This document shows positions 1-5,021 of a stretch of DNA of 6,429 nt, piece after piece; the stretch's first letter is position 1, and every line of letters begins with the position of its first letter. This stretch comes from an uncultured Lachnospiraceae bacterium (GTDB lineage Bacteria; Bacillota; Clostridia; Lachnospirales; Lachnospiraceae): the NCBI GenBank assembly GCA_947068385.1, contig CAMTBF010000223.1, positions 1 to 6,429 on the forward strand, in the 5' to 3' direction. A model generated the notes under the pieces. The model saw only the letters and a list, made by a program, of their open reading frames with translations. It was not told the origin of the DNA and ran no database searches. A program made the translations under genes and the position numbers.

Positions 1-58
1 CTTTGTCCTCTTTTTTAGGATCAGTACTTTCTTTTTCTTCGCGCTTGGCTTTTTTCAT
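1..58 (-). CDS. 5' end of an unidentified gene with a lysine/glutamate-rich N-terminus (partial)
   Basis: Read on the minus strand, an ATG at 58-56 opens a frame that stays open to the window edge, giving 19 complete codons: MKKAKREEKESTDPKKEDK. An in-frame TAG lies two codons upstream (64-62), so this is the first possible start. A GAGGT motif (78-74) lies 15 nt before the ATG, which is rather far. An extended -10 promoter sits further upstream. The visible residues are almost all charged or polar (7 Lys, 5 Glu), with no hydrophobic run, so no signal peptide starts here. The codons are AT-richer than those of the genes to the right. I do not recognise the family; most of the gene is outside the window. 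The start signals make it likely real, but a chance AT-rich frame is not excluded. Confidence 0.55.
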   Translation of the reverse strand, partial: MKKAKREEKESTDPKKEDK

Positions 59-65
59 AGACTAC

Positions 66-92
66 TTGACACTACCTCTATCAGCTTGTCAA
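66..92. promoter_or_regulatory. Dyad TTGACA-N15-TGTCAA around the left gene's start region
   Basis: Perfect 6-bp inverted arms at 66-71 and 87-92 are separated by 15 bp. In the minus-strand transcript the GAGGT ribosome binding motif (78-74) falls in the loop, and the right arm overlaps the predicted transcription start (near 90). It could be an operator or a weak RNA hairpin. The arms are short and AT-rich, so chance is a real possibility. Confidence 0.2.
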
Positions 93-96
93 TCCC

Positions 97-105
97 AGTA
101 TAGCA
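97..105 (-). promoter_or_regulatory. Extended -10 promoter for the left-edge minus-strand gene
   Basis: The minus strand reads TGCTATACT here: a near-consensus -10 hexamer (TATACT, 102-97) preceded by the TGn extension (105-103). Transcription would start near position 90, leaving a leader of about 32 nt before the ATG at 58. The -35 region about 17 nt upstream (around 120-125, TGGTGA) is poor, which is normal for extended -10 promoters that rely less on a -35 element. The consensus is that of a SigA-type housekeeping promoter. Assignment is by motif and position only. Confidence 0.5.
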
Positions 106-165
106 GATATTGTTTTAGATCACCAGAGAAAAACGAAGAAAACATGGGCCGATTCCTGTGAAATG

Positions 166-195
166 GCATGTTGCGGGCCAATGGCCGCATAGGAT
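166..195 (+). promoter_or_regulatory. Weak SigE-like promoter candidate for the S8 protease gene
   Basis: GCATGTT (166-172) fits the sporulation SigE -35 pattern KMATATT at 6 of 7 positions. After a 15-nt spacer, CATAGGAT (188-195) fits the -10 pattern CATACAHT at 6 of 8. It lies 40 nt before the protease ATG. The region has no convincing SigA pair: the TTGACA at 66-71 has no -10 at the right distance. The match is imperfect and was picked by eye in a 177-nt region, so it is only a candidate. Confidence 0.2.
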
Positions 196-223
196 TAACG
201 GGAAGGCATCGATATCGCATTTT

Positions 224-230
224 GGAGGGA
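224..230 (+). promoter_or_regulatory. Ribosome binding site fixing the S8 protease start
   Basis: GGAGGGA lies 5 nt upstream of the ATG at 236 (7 nt counted from the GGAGG core). It selects 236 over the in-frame ATG at 158, which would add 26 residues that do not resemble the family's N-terminus and has no Shine-Dalgarno sequence. Confidence 0.85.
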
Positions 231-235
231 CGAAA

Positions 236-2191
236 ATGAACCAGAAACTGGAGGATATCCTGCAGCTGGCCCTGCAGACGCCGGAGCAGACCAGGGCGCT
301 GACGGAGGAGCTGAACGTGGGCTTCGACACCCAGGCCCACACCTGGGAGCTGATCGTTAAGTACCATGGAAGCCTGGAGGCCCTGAAAGCCCTGGGCATA
401 GAGGTGGAATATCTGATTGCCGGGTACGCGGTGCTGACAGTGCCGGAGCAGCTTGTGGACAGGATGGTGGAGCTGGAAGAGATAGAATACGTGGAAATGC
501 CCAAGCGGTATTTCTATGACTATGAGATGCCCACGGACAATTCCTGCATCGCCCAGGTGACGCTGCGCCACCCGAACCTCTCCGGGGCCGGAGTCCTGGT
601 GGCGGTCCTGGACAGCGGAATCGATTATAAGTTACCGGAATTCCGAAAGCCGGACGGCAGCACCAGAATCCGGTTCCTCTGGGACCAGACCCTGCAGCCG
701 GAGGCCCCGGCCGGGGACGGCACTGAACAGGAGGCCGGAGACAGCACTGCGGCCGATATGGGCGGCGCAGAGAACGCCGCTATGGACGGCACGCAGGATT
801 CCGCTCCGGCAGCAGCCCGCCCGGCCCGTCGGCCTCCCGCAGGCTACAGGCTGGGCGTGGAATTCGATTCCGCGCAGATTGATCGGGCGCTGGCGGCTCC
901 GGCGGGCCAGCGGCAGTTCGAGCTGCTGCCCAGCATAGATTCCAGCGGCCACGGCACGGCGGTGGCAGGGATCGCCGCAGGGGGCAGCCCCATGTATCAG
1001 GGCGTGGCGCCGGACGCGGAGCTTCTGATCGTCAAGCTGGGGCTGCCGGACGCGGCCTCCTTTCCCAGAACCACGGAAATCATGCGGGCAGTGACCTACG
1101 CGATCCACAAGGCCATAGAGCTGCAGATGCCCCTGGTCATCAACCTGAGCTTCGGCAACACCTACGGAGCCCATGACGGAAGCTCCCTCATAGAGCGGTT
1201 CCTGGACAACGCCGCCGAAATCGGCCGCACCGTCATCTGCGTGGGAAGCGGCAACGAGGGGAACAGCGGCGGCCATCTGGCAGGCAGCCTCTTACAGGAG
1301 GACGACATCGCCGGGAGCAGCGCTGGGGTCCCCTCCGGCAGCACAGTCGGCATCCCCAGCCGGATCGGCCCCATCGCCCGGCCTGTGTCCGTGGAGCTGG
1401 CGGTGGCGGACTATGAGCGCACCCTGAACGTCCAGCTCTGGAAGAACTATTGCGATACCTACCGCATCTTCCTGCGCTCCCCCGGCGGGCAGGAGACCCA
1501 GCTTCCGGCCATGATCAGCGGCGGGAAATATACCCTGCGCCTGGAACAGACCCAGATCCTGGTCTATTTCGGGAAGCCGGCGCCTTACGCGGTGGCGGAG
1601 GAAATCTATTTCGAGATGCTGCCGGATGGCCAGAACTACATCAACAGCGGCGTATGGACGATCCGGCTGGAGCCCCTGCAGGTGGTGACGGGGCGCTATT
1701 ATTTCTACCTGCCCTCCGCGGTGGTGCGGGCAGCGGGCACCGGCTTCTACCAGTCCACGCCGGAGGTGACCCTGACCATTCCCTCCACCGCGGCAAAGGT
1801 GATATCCGTGGGCGCCTACGACAGCACCTATGAGGCTTACGCGGACTTCTCGGGGCGGGGGTATGCGGACGCCAACCGGACCATCGGCGTGGTGGCCGCC
1901 GGACTGGCCAAGCCGGACCTGGCCGCGCCGGGGGTGGGCATCATCGCGCCGGATATCCATGGGGGGCATACGCCTATGACGGGGACGTCCTTCGCCACGC
2001 CCATCGTGGCAGGGAGCTGCGCGCTGCTCATGGAATGGGGCATCGTCCGGGGGAACGACGTGTTCCTGTATGGGGAGAAGGTGAAGGCGTACCTGCGGGC
2101 CGGGGCCAGGGCGCTGCGGGGGGAGACGGCGTATCCGAATTCCAGGGTCGGGTGGGGCGGATTGTGCGTCAGTTCGAGTCTGCCGGGGTGA
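236..2191 (+). CDS. S8 family (subtilisin-like) serine peptidase, clostridial Csp-like
   Basis: This 651-residue protein is a subtilase. Residues 1 to about 100 form a prodomain-like region. The catalytic triad is intact: Asp126 in VAVLDSGID, His239 in SSGHGTAVAG, Ser585 in GTSFATPIVAG. Asn340 in GSGNEGN is the expected oxyanion-hole residue. Between Asn340 and Ser585 lies a beta-rich stretch (about 385-512) that fits the jellyroll domain inserted in clostridial Csp proteases. There is no signal peptide or membrane segment, so it should stay in the cytoplasm or spore. In Clostridium, CspB-type enzymes activate the cortex hydrolase SleC at germination; whether this paralogue does so is unknown. 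Two loops look inserted: residues about 154-200 (Ala/Gly/Asp/Pro-rich) and 348-380 (Ser/Gly-rich). It appears to be a single-gene unit whose 3' end overlaps gatD by 23 bp. The subtilase assignment is firm; the Csp-like subgroup is likely; the biological role is open. Confidence 0.93.
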   Translation: MNQKLEDILQLALQTPEQTRALTEELNVGFDTQAHTWELIVKYHGSLEALKALGIEVEYLIAGYAVLTVPEQLVDRMVELEEIEYVEMPKRYFYDYEMPTDNSCIAQVTLRHPNLSGAGVLVAVLDSGIDYKLPEFRKPDGSTRIRFLWDQTLQPEAPAGDGTEQEAGDSTAADMGGAENAAMDGTQDSAPAAARPARRPPAGYRLGVEFDSAQIDRALAAPAGQRQFELLPSIDSSGHGTAVAGIAAGGSPMYQGVAPDAELLIVKLGLPDAASFPRTTEIMRAVTYAIHKAIELQMPLVINLSFGNTYGAHDGSSLIERFLDNAAEIGRTVICVGSGNEGNSGGHLAGSLLQEDDIAGSSAGVPSGSTVGIPSRIGPIARPVSVELAVADYERTLNVQLWKNYCDTYRIFLRSPGGQETQLPAMISGGKYTLRLEQTQILVYFGKPAPYAVAEEIYFEMLPDGQNYINSGVWTIRLEPLQVVTGRYYFYLPSAVVRAAGTGFYQSTPEVTLTIPSTAAKVISVGAYDSTYEAYADFSGRGYADANRTIGVVAAGLAKPDLAAPGVGIIAPDIHGGHTPMTGTSFATPIVAGSCALLMEWGIVRGNDVFLYGEKVKAYLRAGARALRGETAYPNSRVGWGGLCVSSSLPG

Positions 2192-2933
2192 AGAAGGGCC
2201 TCTGCCCCTTCCTCCCCGCCACCAGCCTCTCCACCATGTTCCGGTTGGCCCGCAGCTCCGCTTCATCCGAAAGCTCCTTAAGCTCCACGTCCTCCCCGTA
2301 CCTGCGCCTCAGCGCACGCTCCAGGAGCCAGTCGCTGACCTCCGGGTTCTTGGGCAGCAGCGGCCCGTGGAGGTAGCTTCCGATGACGTTCTTGTAGACA
2401 ACGCCCTCATAGCCCCCGTCCCCGGTGTTCCCCCGGCCGTACAGCACCTTCCCCAGGGGCGTGCAGTCCCCGATGATGGTGCGGCCCGCATGGTTCTCGA
2501 AGCCCACCACCGGCGTGCCGAACAGGGGGCTCTCCAGGACCAGGTTCCCCACCAGCCGCTCGTCGCAGCGCTCCGTGTGGATGTCCAGGATGCCGAGCCC
2601 CTCTATCCTGTCCTCCCCGGCCTGATAATATTTCCCCAGAAGCTGGAAGGCCCCGCATATAGCCAGGACTGCCCCTCCGTCCTCCACGTAATCCTTGAAA
2701 TCCTGCCGGATCTGCCTGAGATAATCCACGGCCAGGGCCTGTCCCTTGTCGGAGCCGCCTCCCCAGACCAGGATGTCCAGCTTCCCGAAGTCGATTTCAT
2801 CCCCGGCGCACAGAGGGCAGACCTCCGCCTCCATGTCCCGCCAGACAAGGCGCTGCTTCAGGCACTGGACGTTCCCGCTGTCGCCGTAGAGGTTGAACAG
2901 ATCCGGATACAGATGTCCTATGGTCACTTTCAT
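2169..2933 (-). CDS. gatD: Lipid II isoglutaminyl synthase, glutaminase subunit GatD
   Basis: This 254-residue protein is a class I glutamine amidotransferase of the CobB/CobQ-like type. It hydrolyses glutamine and passes ammonia to MurT, which amidates the D-Glu alpha-carboxyl of lipid II to D-isoglutamine. The N-terminus (HLYPDLFNLYGDSGN) is the GatD signature. The nucleophile is Cys93 in AICGAFQLLG and the catalytic His is His189 in GSYLHG. Arg126 sits where the family's glutamine-contacting Arg is expected. Length is close to that of Staphylococcus aureus GatD (about 243 residues). The ATG overlaps the murT stop as ATGA, and AAGGAGGG (2950-2943) sits 9 nt upstream, so the two subunits are probably translationally coupled. 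It is the last gene of the minus-strand block and runs 23 bp into the convergent protease gene, with no terminator between them. Confidence 0.95.
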   Translation of the reverse strand: MKVTIGHLYPDLFNLYGDSGNVQCLKQRLVWRDMEAEVCPLCAGDEIDFGKLDILVWGGGSDKGQALAVDYLRQIRQDFKDYVEDGGAVLAICGAFQLLGKYYQAGEDRIEGLGILDIHTERCDERLVGNLVLESPLFGTPVVGFENHAGRTIIGDCTPLGKVLYGRGNTGDGGYEGVVYKNVIGSYLHGPLLPKNPEVSDWLLERALRRRYGEDVELKELSDEAELRANRNMVERLVAGRKGQRPFFTPADSN

Positions 2934-4288
2934 TGGCTGATGCCCTCCTTCCCCGCAGCCTGCATGTCGTCCAGCATCCTGATCGTAGGGTACAGGCCGG
3001 AGTAGTTGGTGATGATGTAGAGGTTGCGGCTCCCCCGTTTCGTAAGCTCCTCCACGGCCTCCCTGATTCCCCTGCCCAGGCGGCTGGCGATGTCCTCGTA
3101 CTTCAGGCGCACCTCCATGTCCGCCCCCCTGGTCCCCACCGTGACGATAGAGGCCACCCCGGCCTCATGCAGATAGGAGAAATCCACGTCCCACAGCCAG
3201 GACACGTCCTCCCCGTCCAGCACGGTGTCGTTAATCTGGATGATGATGTCCTTGGGCTTGGGATCCCTGCGGATCAGGAATATCTTCTGCTGGAAGCCCA
3301 CGGGATTCTTGGTCAGGTAGAGCTGCACATGGGCCCCGCCTATCCGATAGGCGCATTCTCTGTTGTTTCCGTAGTCAAAGGCGGCGATGGCCTGCTCGAA
3401 GCCCTCTCTCGGGCCGTCCACCGCACACAGGGCCGTATAGACGCTGAGGGTATTGTATACATTATAGGGGGCCTGTGCGCCGGATTCGATCCGTCTGCCG
3501 TCCAGGGTAAAGGAATAGGCCCCGTCCTCGAACGCCACGTCCGTCACGGTCATGTCCGGCTCCGGGCGCTCCAGCCCGCAGTCCGGGCAATGGTAGACCC
3601 CCAGCTGCCCGTAGTGGACGAAATCATACTCCAGCCTGCAGCCGCAGGAGGGGCAGAAGACGCTCTCCCCTGTCCCCGCCGGCATGTCGTCCGCGATCCG
3701 TTCGCCGATGCCGAAGGTGAGCTTCGGGTTCCGGCATCCCGCCGCCAGCGTGTAGGAGCAGATGTCGTCGCAGTTGGTGATCAGCTTCGCCTCCGGCACG
3801 GCCTGCATGGCCTTCTGGATCTGGCCGCAGGTGATGTCCACCTCGCAGGTGCGGTCCAACTGATCCCGGAAGATATTGGTCACCAGCACGCAGTCCGGCC
3901 TCAGTTGCGGGAACACCCGCACGGATGCCATCTCGTCCACCTCGATGCAGGCATAGTCCGCGTCCAGCCGCCCGCTTTTCCCTGCGGCCTGCACAAAGGA
4001 CGTGACGGCGCCGTCCATGAGGTTGGCCCCCATCCTGTTCCAGACCACTTTCTTCCCCGCCTGGGTCAGCACATGGGCCATGAGGCTGGTGGTGGTGGTC
4101 TTGCCGTTGGTCCCCGTCACCGCTATGATCTTCTCCCGCACCATGCCGCTCATCACGGACAGGATCTCCGGATCGATCTTCCGCGCCACCCGCCCGGGAA
4201 GGGAAGAGCCGCTCCCCTTTCCCAGCCTGCGGCTCAAGGTACAGGCAAGCTTCCCGCACCATATTGCCACTCTGCTCCGCAGCCTCAT
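2930..4288 (-). CDS. murT: Lipid II isoglutaminyl synthase, Mur-ligase subunit MurT
   Basis: This 452-residue protein is the ATP-using subunit that, with GatD, converts D-Glu in the lipid II stem peptide to D-isoglutamine at the inner face of the membrane. The Mur ligase P-loop VTGTNGKTTTT is at residues 57-67. A four-Cys zinc ribbon, typical of MurT, is inserted in the central domain (Cys212, Cys215, Cys234, Cys237). The C-terminal MurT domain (DUF1727 type) contains the conserved DGEDVSWLWDVDF block (358-370), the region where the essential Asp of the S. aureus enzyme lies. The ATG at 4288 is preferred because MRLRSRVAIWCGKL matches the usual N-terminus. An in-frame GTG at 4297 would add three residues. 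The local Shine-Dalgarno is weak (GGGGTG, 4300-4295), and a short upstream ORF overlaps the start. The gene follows aat by 79 nt without a terminator. Confidence 0.95.
   Translation of the reverse strand: MRLRSRVAIWCGKLACTLSRRLGKGSGSSLPGRVARKIDPEILSVMSGMVREKIIAVTGTNGKTTTTSLMAHVLTQAGKKVVWNRMGANLMDGAVTSFVQAAGKSGRLDADYACIEVDEMASVRVFPQLRPDCVLVTNIFRDQLDRTCEVDITCGQIQKAMQAVPEAKLITNCDDICSYTLAAGCRNPKLTFGIGERIADDMPAGTGESVFCPSCGCRLEYDFVHYGQLGVYHCPDCGLERPEPDMTVTDVAFEDGAYSFTLDGRRIESGAQAPYNVYNTLSVYTALCAVDGPREGFEQAIAAFDYGNNRECAYRIGGAHVQLYLTKNPVGFQQKIFLIRRDPKPKDIIIQINDTVLDGEDVSWLWDVDFSYLHEAGVASIVTVGTRGADMEVRLKYEDIASRLGRGIREAVEELTKRGSRNLYIITNYSGLYPTIRMLDDMQAAGKEGISQ
2943..2950 (-). promoter_or_regulatory. Strong ribosome binding site of gatD inside the murT 3' end
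   Basis: The minus strand reads AAGGAGGG, 9 nt before the gatD ATG at 2933. It lies within the last codons of murT. Together with the 4-nt ATGA overlap it supports coupled, roughly equimolar translation of the two subunits. Confidence 0.8.
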
Positions 4289-4320
4289 CCCGCGCACCCC
4301 GCTTTCTCTTCTCTGTCCAT
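4285..4320 (-). CDS. Candidate 11-residue leader ORF overlapping the murT start
   Basis: On the minus strand an ATG at 4320 opens an 11-codon frame, MDREEKAGCAG, ending in TGA at 4287-4285. That stop overlaps the murT ATG (4288-4286) as ATGA, the same arrangement used between murT and gatD. The mini-ORF has a better Shine-Dalgarno than murT: GAGAGGAGAG, with its AGGAG core at 4336-4332, 11 nt upstream. The peptide resembles nothing I know. Its likely role, if translated, is to load ribosomes that then restart on murT. A chance ORF, or murT starting elsewhere, are the alternatives. Confidence 0.35.
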   Translation of the reverse strand: MDREEKAGCAG

Positions 4321-4331
4321 CCTATAAAACT

Positions 4332-4336
4332 CTCCT
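4332..4336 (-). promoter_or_regulatory. Ribosome binding site ahead of the murT leader ORF
   Basis: AGGAG within GAGAGGAGAG is the only strong Shine-Dalgarno sequence between aat and murT. It is 11 nt from the ATG at 4320 but 43 nt from the murT ATG at 4288, too far to serve murT directly. The murT start itself has only GGGGTG at 6 nt. The gap 4289-4367 holds no hairpin followed by a T-run, so read-through from aat is expected. Confidence 0.5.
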
Positions 4337-4367
4337 CTCAGTCATCTATTTCTGCACGTCCTTCCGA

Positions 4368-5021
4368 TTACCGTCCCGTGCCCTCCTCCAGCATCCTGTC
4401 GTATTCCTCCCAGGAAATGTACCGCCCGCCCATGCTCTCCAGATGCTCCGTGTAGAACTGGCAGTCCATGAACAGGAACCGGCTGCGCTCCAGCAGCCTG
4501 GCAAAGGCGATCAGGGCGGCCTTGGAGCCGTTCTCCCGCTCCGAGAACATGCTCTCCCCGAAGAAGCACCTGCCGATGGACACGCCGTAGAGGCCGCCAG
4601 CCAGCTCCCCGTCCTCGGACACCTCCACGCTGACGGCATAGCCCGCCTGGAACAGCCGCCGGTAGGCCGCCTCCATCTCATCGGAGATCCATGTCCCCTC
4701 CCTGGACTCCCGCTTCACGCGGCAGCGGTGCATGGTATCCGCGAAGTCCCTGTTCAGCATCAGCCTGAGCTTGTGCTTCTTCCAATATTTCCGCATGGAA
4801 TGGGAAATATGTATCTCCCCGGGGAAAATGACGAAACGCTCCCTGGGGCACCACCACAGGATCTCCTCCCCCGGGTCGTACCAGGGAAAGATCCCGTGGG
4901 TGTAGGCCAGCAGGAGCCGCTCCACGCTCAAGTCCCCACCCACCGCCAGCAGCCCGTCCCGGCGGGCGTACATGGGATTGGGAAAAGTGATCTCCCCCTT
5001 ATTCAGCCGATAGACCGGCAT
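4368..5021 (-). CDS. aat: Leucyl/phenylalanyl-tRNA--protein transferase
   Basis: This 217-residue cytoplasmic enzyme transfers Leu or Phe from aminoacyl-tRNA to proteins with N-terminal Lys or Arg, creating primary N-degrons. Family blocks are present in order: GLLAVGGDLSVERLLLAY (23-40), GIFPWYDPGEEILWWCPRER (43-62), TWISDEMEAAY (110-120), GGLYGVSIGRCFFGESMFS (142-160) and MDCQFYTEHLESMG (185-198). Glu156 and the Asp186-Cys187-Gln188 set match the residues reported as important in the Escherichia coli enzyme, with the same numbering. Length is near the usual 220-235, so the gene looks complete and active. Its ATG lies inside the clpA 3' end (23-nt overlap), with GGGAGGGAG 9 nt upstream, suggesting coupled expression with clpA. 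This fits the pathway, because Aat products are delivered by ClpS to ClpAP. Confidence 0.96.
   Translation of the reverse strand: MPVYRLNKGEITFPNPMYARRDGLLAVGGDLSVERLLLAYTHGIFPWYDPGEEILWWCPRERFVIFPGEIHISHSMRKYWKKHKLRLMLNRDFADTMHRCRVKRESREGTWISDEMEAAYRRLFQAGYAVSVEVSEDGELAGGLYGVSIGRCFFGESMFSERENGSKAALIAFARLLERSRFLFMDCQFYTEHLESMGGRYISWEEYDRMLEEGTGR

Noticed and set aside
66..71. TTGACA as a plus-strand -35 box
   Set aside because: No -10-like hexamer occurs 16-18 nt downstream.
176..186. Palindrome GGCCA-A-TGGCC as an operator upstream of the protease
   Set aside because: The 5-bp GC arms are short, and flanking bases do not extend the symmetry; this is expected by chance in GC-rich DNA.
158..235. 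In-frame ATG at 158 as the protease start
   Set aside because: It has no ribosome binding site, and the extra 26 residues do not fit the family; GGAGGGA points clearly to 236.
1292..2266. Minus-strand frame (324 codons) opposite the protease
   Set aside because: Its composition is dominated by Arg, Gly and Pro; it is opposite conserved subtilase sequence including the catalytic Ser motif.
4289..4297. GTG at 4297 as the murT start
   Set aside because: It adds only Met-Arg-Gly and has no good Shine-Dalgarno; the ATG at 4288 matches the usual MurT N-terminus. It cannot be fully excluded.
2933..4327. Long plus-strand frame (464 codons) opposite murT
   Set aside because: It is His/Pro/Arg/Gly-rich with no family motifs, as expected for the antisense of a GC-rich gene; murT has clear domains.
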